A stretch of 33,852 bases of DNA from Gammaproteobacteria bacterium (GTDB taxonomy: Bacteria > Pseudomonadota > Gammaproteobacteria > Pseudomonadales > Azotimanducaceae), in assembly GCA_009841635.1 (NCBI GenBank), contig VXLJ01000007.1, forward strand, positions 1-33,852, read 5' to 3'. Shown here in pieces: positions 25,936 through 33,852 of the stretch. Numbering within the stretch: the first letter of the stretch is position 1; the number at the start of each line of letters is the position of its first letter. The translations under genes were made by a program, and so were the position numbers. Below the pieces are notes generated by a model. It was not told the DNA's origin. It saw only the letters and a program-made list of their open reading frames with translations, and ran no database searches.

Positions 25936-26874
25936 ATGCGAAGAACTCTTCGAATATGTTCTACATTTCTGTTTCTGACGGTCTTTAACGCATCTACCCT
26001 ACAAGCCGTCATGCCAAACGTAATTTATGAAACGGACATGACGTTTGACGTTGATGACGTTGGCGCGCTCGCGCTGCTACATGCGCTGGTAGATCGCCAA
26101 GAGGCAAAGGTTCTTGGTGTGAGTTACAACGAAGTACACCCTCATGGTACCGATGCAATCCAGGCGATTAATGCTTGGTACGGACGCGGTGAATTGCCGA
26201 TCGGAGAATATGCAAGTCCATTAAAAGAACCCGATGACTCTAAATACCTTGGTTTTGTCGCGAGGTTGCGAGCCGTCGACACTCCCTCACCAGTTACTGA
26301 TTCGGTTTCCCTTTATCAAAAGTTGCTGGAAGCGCAACCCGATCGTTCTGTAACGATCATTTCCGTTGGCTATTTGAACAATCTTGCGGCGTTACTGCGG
26401 ACGCATCCGAAATTGATTCGAGATAAGGTGAAAGAGCTTATTGTGATGGCTGGACTCGTAGACGACCGGTTCAACTTTGTGCGACATGGCCTTATTGCAG
26501 AATCGCAATTTGTGCTCGATGAATGGCCTACACCACTCATTGTCACTGATTACGGTGGCGACTTGTACACGGGTACATCATTACGTGAGACGCCGACGAC
26601 AAATCCTGTACGTGAAGCCTATTTCCGTTGGTTCGACCGGGAAATTGAAGGTCGATCTAGCTGGGATCAAATCGCCGTACTGGTCGGTGTACGAGGTACG
26701 TCAGCAGGTTTTGAAATTGTCAGTAAAGGTAAAGGCCGGTTACTGAACGGATATGAATGGCAGTTAGACGGTACACATCGAAGCTATGCACGACCTACTC
26801 TATCAAGCGAATACTATAAAGAAGTCATCGAAGAGCTCATGTCCGCGGCACCCAACTTTGTGGGGTCTCGATAA
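25936..26874 (+). CDS. Exported nucleoside hydrolase-like protein
   Basis: 312-aa protein with an N-terminal signal peptide (~1-24, RRTLRICSTFLFLTVF core, probable cut after TLQA). It then has the nucleoside hydrolase fold entry NVIYETDMTFDVDDVGALALL (~28-48), where D34, D40 and D41 would form the calcium/ribose-binding aspartate cluster (usually DTDPGxDDA). The length and overall pattern fit the inosine-uridine preferring hydrolase family, and the family normally cleaves the N-glycosidic bond of ribonucleosides. An export signal implies periplasmic action on nucleosides or another ribosyl compound taken in from outside. The variant Asp motif means the substrate may differ. It stands alone, with the DUF2807 gene divergent upstream and the Nmad3-like gene convergent downstream. 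Confidence 0.8.
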   Translation: MRRTLRICSTFLFLTVFNASTLQAVMPNVIYETDMTFDVDDVGALALLHALVDRQEAKVLGVSYNEVHPHGTDAIQAINAWYGRGELPIGEYASPLKEPDDSKYLGFVARLRAVDTPSPVTDSVSLYQKLLEAQPDRSVTIISVGYLNNLAALLRTHPKLIRDKVKELIVMAGLVDDRFNFVRHGLIAESQFVLDEWPTPLIVTDYGGDLYTGTSLRETPTTNPVREAYFRWFDREIEGRSSWDQIAVLVGVRGTSAGFEIVSKGKGRLLNGYEWQLDGTHRSYARPTLSSEYYKEVIEELMSAAPNFVGSR

Positions 26875-26985
26875 AGAGGCGAGGAATTACCGATTCAAAC
26901 TTTCAAGCTTTTCTTCACCATGTCAAGTGCGATGCTAAGGGAGCGTCGGCTTGCTTTGAGTCGCCATACCCGGCGAAAGACGCCT

Positions 26986-27780
26986 TTAACTGACCTTGTC
27001 GCTTAAAGAACCAAGTTCAAGTTTTTTACAGGATTCTCGAATGAGCAAGCAACGGCTATGAACCCAATTCTGTGCTTGTTTAGAACGAGAAATATCTGCA
27101 ACGAACTCCTGACCTCGCCCTACCGTCTGTAGCGTACCGTTGGGATTCCAACGACTATTTCCCTTAGAAGTACTTTGAGGATGGTAAGAGAGACCAGTCT
27201 TAAAGAGCCATTTAGGAACATCCCAAAGGCTGACTCGTCCCTCCTTTGAAGTCAAGCGTAACGAAGCATTCGTGGAATTCGCACTATATCCCTCCCCGAC
27301 ATAGATTGTGTTGTTCTGATGCCAGGTGCCTAGCGTATGTGGATGACGGTGTGAAAAACCGCTAGGTTGATCAAGGTTTGAAGGTATTGAACCAAGGTGA
27401 TGAACCTCTACGACTTTTAAATAGCCAAAAATGCGATGATGTTTAGCCTTCCCGTCGGAATTCGAAAAGAGTCCAAAGAAGAGAAATACGTCGCCAATAT
27501 CTATTCCTTGATTTGCCAAATGCGTTTGTGCGGCACCAGTTTGTCCAAACGCGCATCGACCGCCTGCAAACATAGGGTCAAAATGGCAGTGATCTGCGCC
27601 GGTAATGCGCCCGTTCGTGACTCGTGTAACTACGTCACCTAGACCTATATCTCCATAGGTCGTGAATGATCGATCACGTGCTGGGATGGGAATGCTCCTA
27701 ACGCAACCATTCTGCAATGGCGACGGTGCACCTCCCGAAGCGCTATCGAAGCCTTTCCTACTGAATATGACGTGCTTCAA
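26986..27780 (-). CDS. Nmad3-like (nucleotide-modification-associated domain 3) protein
   Basis: 264-aa probably cytoplasmic protein. The N-terminal FSRKGFDSASGGAPSP block (6-21), the GADHCHFDP segment (~61-69), GDVFLFFGLF (~96-105), HRIFGYLKVV (~115-124) and the HPHTLG/TIYVGEG region (~146-164) recall the Nmad3 domain from memory. That domain is linked by comparative genomics to systems that make or handle modified DNA bases. Its biochemical activity is not established. The start is TTG, the last start-like codon before the conserved block, with an in-frame TAG ten codons upstream and an AGGGG ribosome site. It stands alone: no modification enzyme, helicase or phage gene lies next to it, though the window also holds a DNA-modification-dependent endonuclease at the left edge. 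The identification should be checked by a profile search. Confidence 0.65.
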   Translation of the reverse strand: MKHVIFSRKGFDSASGGAPSPLQNGCVRSIPIPARDRSFTTYGDIGLGDVVTRVTNGRITGADHCHFDPMFAGGRCAFGQTGAAQTHLANQGIDIGDVFLFFGLFSNSDGKAKHHRIFGYLKVVEVHHLGSIPSNLDQPSGFSHRHPHTLGTWHQNNTIYVGEGYSANSTNASLRLTSKEGRVSLWDVPKWLFKTGLSYHPQSTSKGNSRWNPNGTLQTVGRGQEFVADISRSKQAQNWVHSRCLLIRESCKKLELGSLSDKVS

Positions 27781-27860
27781 ATCAGGCGTTATCCCCTGCA
27801 GCTTGACCTAGTAGCCATCTCACCGATCCATCCCATTTGAGGCACTGTACATGAGCTGGA

Positions 27861-28775
27861 TTAGAGATTCAAGTAATTTAGCGGCAAGCCACCGACATCC
27901 CAATCCAGTGCAACGAGCTGACCAATCGACGATAGAGTCACATAGGCGGTCTTAAGCTCTTCACCGCCAAAGCAAACATTGGTCGTCAAGCGGTCCGGCA
28001 TTGATACGAATTTAGGCTCGCGGCCATCAGGATATAGCGTTGTTACACCCCCATCAATTAATGTCGCGACACATACACCGCCGTCTGCATCCACCGCTAG
28101 CGAATCGAACATGAAATAGCTGTTACGTCCTTTCACCACACGTCCACCATCTGGGCGGTCCAAGCGCTCACCTTTGAGTTGTCCTGGCCCCCGCAGTGGG
28201 TACGCCCACAATCGACCAGTTGGTGTCTCCGCGATATAAAGCTCGTCATTGTCTGCGGACAGACCGATCCCGTTAGGTGCTTCGAGTGGGAATATCACTT
28301 CCTCAATAAACGAGCCGTCGGCCTTCGCATAAAACACGCCAGTCCGATCTCGATCACGCGGGCGGTTTTTGCCATGATCGGTAAACCAAAAGCCGCCAGA
28401 GTTGTCAAAAACTAAATCGTTAGGACCACGCAACTTCACGCCATTTGCAGCTTCGTATAAAACCTCTACTTCACCGCTTTCAATGTCAACTCGCTCAATA
28501 CGTCCACCTGAGTAGTCATCTGCTTGATCACCCGGGTAAATGCGGCCATTCCTTCGGATCCAATTGAATCCGCCGTTATTGCAGATGAAGCATTTCCCTT
28601 CCGGACCAATCGCAGCGCCATTTGGGCCACCACCCGTTTCGGCGACCACATCGATAGCGCCAGTTGGGTCAACCCGTGACAACGTACCGCGAGCGATTTC
28701 TACCACAAGTACAGAACCATCCGCAAGTGCGACGGGTCCTTCAGGAAACTGCAGTTGATCCGTGATGATTGCCAT
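27861..28775 (-). CDS. SMP-30/gluconolactonase/LRE family protein
   Basis: 304-aa six-bladed beta-propeller enzyme of the SMP-30/gluconolactonase family, lacking a signal peptide. It starts with LQFPEGPVALADGSVLVVE (~8-26), typical of the family. Likely divalent-metal ligands are E12 (FPEGP), N168 (APNGI) and D224 (FDSLAVD), with N119 (RGPNDL) in the substrate site. The family hydrolyses sugar lactones and other lactones to the acids. The ATG start is preceded by GAGGA on the coding strand. It is divergent from the RND efflux genes, with 120 bp between the starts, and runs in the same direction as the Nmad3-like gene, 80 bp upstream of it. A lactonase and an enolase-superfamily dehydratase in one window fit sugar-acid catabolism, but they are not in one operon. 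Confidence 0.88.
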   Translation of the reverse strand: MAIITDQLQFPEGPVALADGSVLVVEIARGTLSRVDPTGAIDVVAETGGGPNGAAIGPEGKCFICNNGGFNWIRRNGRIYPGDQADDYSGGRIERVDIESGEVEVLYEAANGVKLRGPNDLVFDNSGGFWFTDHGKNRPRDRDRTGVFYAKADGSFIEEVIFPLEAPNGIGLSADNDELYIAETPTGRLWAYPLRGPGQLKGERLDRPDGGRVVKGRNSYFMFDSLAVDADGGVCVATLIDGGVTTLYPDGREPKFVSMPDRLTTNVCFGGEELKTAYVTLSSIGQLVALDWDVGGLPLNYLNL

Positions 28776-28895
28776 GTCGTCCTCGTATATGCGGGAATGT
28801 TCATATGCTAACTACAGTGAATGCTCGTAGAATGGGAAATTCCTCGACCTTGCTCACAAAGAACTAAACCCGTACTTAGGAACTGCTAGAAAAAA

Positions 28896-30023
28896 ATGAA
28901 GCGCATTTTCGGCGTAACCCAGATAGTTGTCATTCTGTTATTGGTAGTCGTAGCCACGCTGGTTGCCTGTCGAGGTCGTTCAGATCCGGAAGACGCCATG
29001 CCGCCACTCAGCATATCTAGCGCTGGCGCGCCCCCGAAGGTCACTGTTGCAGTGGTGAGGCCTAATTCCGTTGGCGCGACGATAGAAGTCGACGCAACCG
29101 GAACAATCAACTATCGCTCAGCAGTTGACATTGTCCCGCAAGTCGGTGGCCGAGTTATTTGGGTAGCAGAGTCATTGCGCGCCGGTGGCGAATTCAAAGC
29201 CGACCAGACACTCTTTCAACTGGATCCAATCGATGCGAAGTTGGGGGTGGAACAAGCCAAGGCTGATTTGGCCGTAGCTTTGGCAGACATGAATCTAACC
29301 GAAGCTGAACGCAACGCTTCAACTGAAAACTACCTTATGTTGAATCCAGGCGCAGAAGTACCGGAACTCATTGCTCGCGAACCTCAACTCAGGCGCAGCC
29401 AAGCGGCCATCGACCGCGCCAAAGCACGACTAAGGTCCGCCGAACTAACGTTGCGAAGAACCGAATTCAGGTTACCTTTTGACGGCAGAGTCGTAAACAC
29501 TAATGTAAGCAAAGGTCAGCTACTAAACCCCAATCAACCTGTGGGTCAGGTGTACGCGCTCGAGGAAATAGAAGCATCAATTCCCATTTCTACCTACGAT
29601 CTTGAAGCGCTACAGCCTGCGATTGGTCGTGGCGCACTTATACAAACGACCAACGGTGCGATACAAGCGACCATTGAGCGGCAATCCGCTGAACTCAATA
29701 CCAGAACAAGGACAACGACGCTCTATGCCCGGTTAGAGTCGGAAGATCATGAGTTTGCGCCTGGCAATTTCATTGAAGTGCGCATTTTTGGCCGTCATAT
29801 CGATCCTGCTTTTGTGCTACCTGAAACTACCGAACAAGCTAAGAGTACGGTTTGGCTGGTAAAGGAAGGTGTCATCATAAAGCAACCCATCAATATCCAT
29901 GACAGACGCGAAGATGGCTTACTCGTCGATGCATTTGAGTATTTCGATGGCATCGTGAGCGGTTCTATGCCTAACCTCGAAGAAGGTGATATCGTTCGTG
30001 TTGCTGATATGAATCGTTCATGA
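28896..30023 (+). CDS. RND efflux membrane-fusion lipoprotein (HlyD/AcrA family)
   Basis: 375-aa periplasmic adaptor. The N-terminus has a hydrophobic segment ending in a lipobox-like L-V-A-C (22-25), so it is probably anchored by lipid at C25. The family plan is present: a first half-lipoyl block around 108-125 (SAVDIVPQVGGRVIWV), a helical hairpin rich in Glu/Arg/Ala (~140-195), a second half-lipoyl block (RLPFDGRVVNTNVSKGQLL, ~193-211), then beta-barrel and membrane-proximal domains. The stop codon overlaps the start of the RND transporter gene by ATGA, so the two proteins are made together. With the pump it should link the inner membrane to an outer-membrane channel; no channel gene (TolC/OprM type) lies in the window, so a shared channel elsewhere is likely. 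Confidence 0.9.
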   Translation: MKRIFGVTQIVVILLLVVVATLVACRGRSDPEDAMPPLSISSAGAPPKVTVAVVRPNSVGATIEVDATGTINYRSAVDIVPQVGGRVIWVAESLRAGGEFKADQTLFQLDPIDAKLGVEQAKADLAVALADMNLTEAERNASTENYLMLNPGAEVPELIAREPQLRRSQAAIDRAKARLRSAELTLRRTEFRLPFDGRVVNTNVSKGQLLNPNQPVGQVYALEEIEASIPISTYDLEALQPAIGRGALIQTTNGAIQATIERQSAELNTRTRTTTLYARLESEDHEFAPGNFIEVRIFGRHIDPAFVLPETTEQAKSTVWLVKEGVIIKQPINIHDRREDGLLVDAFEYFDGIVSGSMPNLEEGDIVRVADMNRS

Positions 30024-33000
30024 CACCACTAGCAGACCAAATACGTGCCCAATCCATTGACCATGGACCGGTAGGCTTTTTCGCACGCAACACCGTTGCC
30101 GCCAACCTCATCATGGCCATTTTTTTGATAGGTGGCGTTGCCGCTGCGTTTGGCTTAAAAACGCAGGTGTTTCCTACGATCAAACTTGGTCAAATTCAAG
30201 TTTCTGTGCCTTATCCCGGTGCTACCCCATCGGAAGTTGAGGAAGGCATCACGCGTCGCGTTGAGGAAGCCGTGGCAGGCATAGAGGGTGTTTATCGAGT
30301 CAGCTCGACGGCATCTGAAGGAAACGGTTCGATTAGCGTTGAATTGAACGATTTCGCTAATGAGAACGACGTCTATGAAGATGTGAAATCTACCATTGAT
30401 CGGCTTGTTGATTTTCCGCCACAAAGAGCCGAAGAACCTGAAATTACCATTCAGGAGAGCGTCGATTCGGTGATGCAACTCGTTGTATCTGGACCGATTC
30501 CCGAAATGGAGCTACGCGCCGCCGCGGAATTCGTACAAGACGCACTCCTAGAACTACCCAACGTTACATTAGTTTCACTTCAAGGCACTAGGGCACTTGA
30601 AATAGCCATCGAAATTAGCGAACGGACGCTACGTCAATATGGACTGACGTTAGATCAAGTTGCCAACCGAATAAGGCAGCAATCTGTCAATCTCTCCGCT
30701 GGCGAAATCAAATCGGTTGCTGGGGATTTGCTCATTCGGACCAACAAAAAGCTTCTTACCGGCGAGGAATTTGAAACTCTACCCATACAAGCCTTGCCAG
30801 ACGGCACCACGCTCCTACTCCGCGACATTGCCGTCATTCGAGATTCCTTCGTAGATTCCGATCTTCGCAATGAATTCAACGGTGAACCCGCAATCTTTGT
30901 CTCAGTCAACAAGTCCACGTCTGAAGACATGCTTCTGATTGCAGACACCATCAAAGCAAATCTCGACAACTTAAATCCACCCTATAACGTAGCCATCGAA
31001 ATATTTGAAGATCAGTCCGAAATTCTTGAGCAACGTATCGGCCTGCTAGTCAGAAACGGCATTCTTGGGTTCACGCTCGTCGTTCTCTTTCTTGTGCTCA
31101 TGTTGGATCTCAAACTCGCCATTTGGGTTGCAATGGGCGTGCCAATCTCCTTCCTAGGGGCCATGATCTTTTTCGCGCCGTTGAGCGTAGATATCACCAT
31201 GGTTTCGCTGTTTGGGCTCATCATGGTCCTTGGTGTGGTGGTAGATGATGCGATCGTCGTAGGCGAGAACATCGGCGCGGTGCAGGAAACCGGCTTAAGT
31301 GGTGCTGCAGCGTCCATCGCTGGCGCTAAAGGCGTGTTTTCTCCAGTAACGATCGGCGTACTCACATCAATGGCTGCGTTTGCACCGCTCATGTTTGCAA
31401 CTGGTACGTTCGGGCAAATTCTTGGCGCTGTGCCATTCGTCGTTATCACGGTCTTGGTCATTTCCTTGATCGAAGTATTTCTGATTCTTCCGGCCCATCT
31501 CTCGCATGCTGGTAAGTGGAGTCGCTGGCCCTTAAGCGTCATTCAAGAATTTATCGCAAGCGCACTACAGAGCTTTCGGGATAACCTGCTCCTGCCCTGC
31601 GTGCGATGGGCGGTGCAACATCGCTATATCACTTTGTTAATAGCGATGGGTTTCCTTTGCGGTGCTATGTCGCTCCTGGCGACAAATTCCGTGCGTTTTC
31701 TGTTTTTCCCAAGCATTGAATCGTCTTCGGTCGTTGCAAATCTAACCTATCCTGTAGGCACTCCTTACGACATCACAGAGCGTGGCGCGGAACAGTTGCG
31801 CAACGCAATATTGCGTGTAAATGAAAAAGCTGGCAATACTGAAATTGGGTCAATGAGTATGGTGATTGGCGGCAGCCTGAGTGGTGGTGGTGGACCAATG
31901 AGCTCGCCTGGTGTTCGGGCGAGCAGCAATCGTGCCCAAGTTAGACTTGAACTTGCCGACGAGAGCGTGAGGCAAAACAGCTCCGAAGAAATTGAACGAC
32001 TCTGGCGACGGGAAGTTGGCACGATCGCTGGCGCGGACGACATCCGTTTTGTGTCGTCGTTTATGTCCTTAGCAGACGTCTCATACCAGTTATCACATCG
32101 CGATGACGCGACTTTATTGCAAGCCGTCAATTACCTGAAAGATCGATTCGCAGAAACTCAAGCGCTTGTTCAGATCGTCGACGACTACGATCTTGGTAAA
32201 CGACAGTTCGATATCGAATTGACGCCCGCAGGAGAAGCCGCTGGCCTGACCAATCTTGATATCTCGCGGCAATTGCGCCAGAGTTACTTCGGCGAAGAAA
32301 TTCAGCGAATTCAGCGAAATCGCAATGAAGTGAAGGTCATGTTGCGCTTTCCTCGAGATGAAAGACGCAGCACACGAGACTTTACTGATTCAAGAATTCG
32401 TTTGAATGATGGCACAGAAGTGCCGCTGTTCACGGTTGCGCGCGTCGCAGAAAGCCGCAGCTATTCTTCGATTAAGCGAATCGACGGCCGTCGGGTAGTA
32501 GAAGTGAGCGCGCGCGTCGATAGTTCGCAGCGAACACCTAATCAAGTAATCGCGGAAATCGAAGCCAATGTGCTTCCTAGTTTGAGAGCAGAGTTTCCGC
32601 GGTTGCTGGTCAATGAAGCGGGTTTCGCACAAGAGCAGCAGCAAGACTTTTCACAACTTGGCTTGCTTGCGCTATCCTCGGTGCTATTGATCTACATTCT
32701 TTTGGCGTGCCAATTGCGAAACTACACGATGCCATTTGTGGTTTTGTCAGGTATCCCATTTGGCGCAGCGGGCGCGATCGTTGGACATTGGATCTTCGGA
32801 TTTGATCTATCTTTCGTTTCGATATTCGGCATCATCGCATTGAGTGGTATCGTGGTGAATGACTCACTAGTCCTCACCGATCTATTTTTACGCTTGCGAG
32901 CGGTAGGGGTTGAGTTTAGAGAAGCGATTTCTGAAGCCGTAAAGGGGCGTTTTCGAGCAGTCTTTCTTACTACCGCAACAACTGCACTTGGCTTGACGCC

Positions 33001-33292
33001 GATGTTATTCGAAACGAGCATGCAAGCACAGTTTCTCATCCCAATGGCCGTAAGCCTTGCGACTGGCACCGTGTTTGCGTCCATCACAATCTTGTTCTTC
33101 GTACCTAGTCTGATTTTGATCCGCCGTGATTTCAAATCGCTCATTAGGATGAAAGATGACACGGCTGATCTCAAGAAAACAGCCGCACAGCGTGGTGAAG
33201 AATCCGGCGCGATGAGCGATCGAGCGACGCCATCCATTGCGCCAGCAGGAACTGGTGCCATCGTTGCTACGGAGCCCGCCCAAAAACTTTAA
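30020..33292 (+). CDS. RND family efflux transporter permease (HAE1/AcrB-like)
   Basis: 1090-aa inner-membrane proton-driven pump. The N-terminal helix (~25-47) is followed by the first porter domain, then helices 2-6. The proton-relay Asp pair is at D409/D410 in LIMVLGVVVDDAIVVGEN. The second half repeats the plan, with the fourth-helix counterpart SGIVVNDSLVLTDL (N947/D948). The AcrB-like pattern YPGATPSEVEEGITRRVEEAVAGIEGV near 65-91 is typical of the family. It is about 40-90 residues longer than usual because of a hydrophilic C-terminal tail (~1050-1090). The start overlaps the membrane-fusion gene (ATGA). Substrates may be drugs, bile-like compounds or metabolites; no regulator is adjacent. 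Confidence 0.93.
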   Translation: MTPLADQIRAQSIDHGPVGFFARNTVAANLIMAIFLIGGVAAAFGLKTQVFPTIKLGQIQVSVPYPGATPSEVEEGITRRVEEAVAGIEGVYRVSSTASEGNGSISVELNDFANENDVYEDVKSTIDRLVDFPPQRAEEPEITIQESVDSVMQLVVSGPIPEMELRAAAEFVQDALLELPNVTLVSLQGTRALEIAIEISERTLRQYGLTLDQVANRIRQQSVNLSAGEIKSVAGDLLIRTNKKLLTGEEFETLPIQALPDGTTLLLRDIAVIRDSFVDSDLRNEFNGEPAIFVSVNKSTSEDMLLIADTIKANLDNLNPPYNVAIEIFEDQSEILEQRIGLLVRNGILGFTLVVLFLVLMLDLKLAIWVAMGVPISFLGAMIFFAPLSVDITMVSLFGLIMVLGVVVDDAIVVGENIGAVQETGLSGAAASIAGAKGVFSPVTIGVLTSMAAFAPLMFATGTFGQILGAVPFVVITVLVISLIEVFLILPAHLSHAGKWSRWPLSVIQEFIASALQSFRDNLLLPCVRWAVQHRYITLLIAMGFLCGAMSLLATNSVRFLFFPSIESSSVVANLTYPVGTPYDITERGAEQLRNAILRVNEKAGNTEIGSMSMVIGGSLSGGGGPMSSPGVRASSNRAQVRLELADESVRQNSSEEIERLWRREVGTIAGADDIRFVSSFMSLADVSYQLSHRDDATLLQAVNYLKDRFAETQALVQIVDDYDLGKRQFDIELTPAGEAAGLTNLDISRQLRQSYFGEEIQRIQRNRNEVKVMLRFPRDERRSTRDFTDSRIRLNDGTEVPLFTVARVAESRSYSSIKRIDGRRVVEVSARVDSSQRTPNQVIAEIEANVLPSLRAEFPRLLVNEAGFAQEQQQDFSQLGLLALSSVLLIYILLACQLRNYTMPFVVLSGIPFGAAGAIVGHWIFGFDLSFVSIFGIIALSGIVVNDSLVLTDLFLRLRAVGVEFREAISEAVKGRFRAVFLTTATTALGLTPMLFETSMQAQFLIPMAVSLATGTVFASITILFFVPSLILIRRDFKSLIRMKDDTADLKKTAAQRGEESGAMSDRATPSIAPAGTGAIVATEPAQKL

Positions 33293-33434
33293 GCCAAAGC
33301 TAAGCGCGCTCTTTGGGTAACTCAATCACGCCGTTGTAGACGATCCCGATTGACAGCATCCTAGTTTCACCAGCTGATGCTTGTTTGGTGAATGTAGAAT
33401 CGTTGTCACTTGAAAACAATCAAAAACCAAGTTC

Positions 33435-33852
33435 ATGAGTGATATGAAATTCGGTGCATTTTTAGCGCCGCACCACCCAATCGGTGAGCATCCAACTCTC
33501 CAACTACAGAGCGATTTGGCCCTGGTAGAACACATGGATCAACTTGGTTTTGATGAGTTCTGGTGCGGTGAACACCACTCGACTGGTTGGGAAGTCATCG
33601 CTTCACCCGAGTTGTTTTTGGCTGCCGCGGCCGAACGCACTCATCGGATTCGGCTGGGCACAGGTGTCGTTTCGCTCCCGTACCATCACCCATTCATGGT
33701 GGCACAACGCATTGCGCAACTTGATCACCAATCGCGTGGCCGAGCGATATTTGGGTCAGGGCCTGGCGCTCTGCCGAGTGATGCGCACACGCTCGGTGTG
33801 GACCCAATGGTGTTGCGCGATCGACAGGACGAAGCGATAGGCGTGATTCGCC
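33435..33852 (+). CDS. LLM-class (luciferase-like) flavin-dependent monooxygenase, 5' part
   Basis: Partial gene cut by the right edge of the window: 139 codons from ATG at 33435. The start MSDMKFGAFLAPHHPIGEHP, the WCGEHHSTGWE block (~47-57), the SLPYHHPFMVAQRIAQLD segment (~87-104) and the GSGPGALPSDAHTLGVDP block (~114-131) are typical of bacterial luciferase-like (LLM) monooxygenases, which use reduced FMN or F420. These enzymes bind flavin in a TIM barrel and oxidise aldehydes, sulfonates, terpenes or other substrates; the substrate is unknown here. The 142 bp before it show no clear promoter or terminator. Confidence 0.88.
   Translation, partial: MSDMKFGAFLAPHHPIGEHPTLQLQSDLALVEHMDQLGFDEFWCGEHHSTGWEVIASPELFLAAAAERTHRIRLGTGVVSLPYHHPFMVAQRIAQLDHQSRGRAIFGSGPGALPSDAHTLGVDPMVLRDRQDEAIGVIR

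Noticed and set aside
26972-26984. GGCG/CGCC hairpin between the nucleoside-hydrolase-like and Nmad3-like genes as a bidirectional terminator
   Set aside because: The stem is only 4 bp and is followed by just three T.
22246-28775. Single sugar-acid catabolic operon formed by dehydratase, MFS transporter and gluconolactonase
   Set aside because: The lactonase is on the opposite strand and separated by unrelated genes, so at most a loose functional grouping can be proposed.

Overview
The window looks like chromosomal DNA from a Gram-negative bacterium. It encodes a TonB-dependent outer-membrane receptor, an RND pump with its membrane-fusion lipoprotein, several lipobox-bearing lipoproteins and a membrane-anchored multihaem cytochrome c. 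The mix resembles uncultured marine Gammaproteobacteria, but that placement is inference. Non-ATG starts are common: six of the 17 complete CDSs called on the + strand and one of the four on the - strand begin with GTG or TTG.

Layout. 1-~1650 is visibly richer in G+C than the rest and holds one defence gene, an HNH endonuclease of the phosphorothioate-DNA-sensing type (403-1332). 2075-15103 is a surface/redox locus in which TPR and FG-GAP (CRTAC1-like) modules occur together three times. They are fused in one 1098-aa lipoprotein, adjacent as a lipoprotein pair (5389-8416), and adjacent again as a membrane-anchored pentahaem cytochrome with a TPR tail plus a membrane-anchored CRTAC1 protein (10512-15103, GTGA overlap). 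A - strand SRPBCC protein and a + strand FAD oxidoreductase lie in the middle. A TonB-dependent receptor (15204-17924) follows and is closed by a strong intrinsic terminator.

18167-22179 is a translationally coupled heterodimeric ABC exporter with one consensus and one degenerate ATP site. 22246-28775 is a mixed metabolic stretch: an enolase-superfamily dehydratase, an MFS transporter, a secreted DUF2807 (GIN) protein, a secreted nucleoside-hydrolase-like protein, an Nmad3-like protein and an SMP-30/gluconolactonase. 28896-33292 is a two-gene RND efflux system with no outer-membrane channel gene beside it. The right edge cuts a luciferase-like flavin monooxygenase.

The most interesting unit is 2075-17924. 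My reading is a cell-envelope system in which FG-GAP/UnbV propeller proteins and TPR scaffolds work with a membrane-bound c-type cytochrome, and possibly with a TonB receptor. Its substrate cannot be read from the sequence. I saw no CRISPR array, tRNA, rRNA, insertion sequence or phage structural gene.
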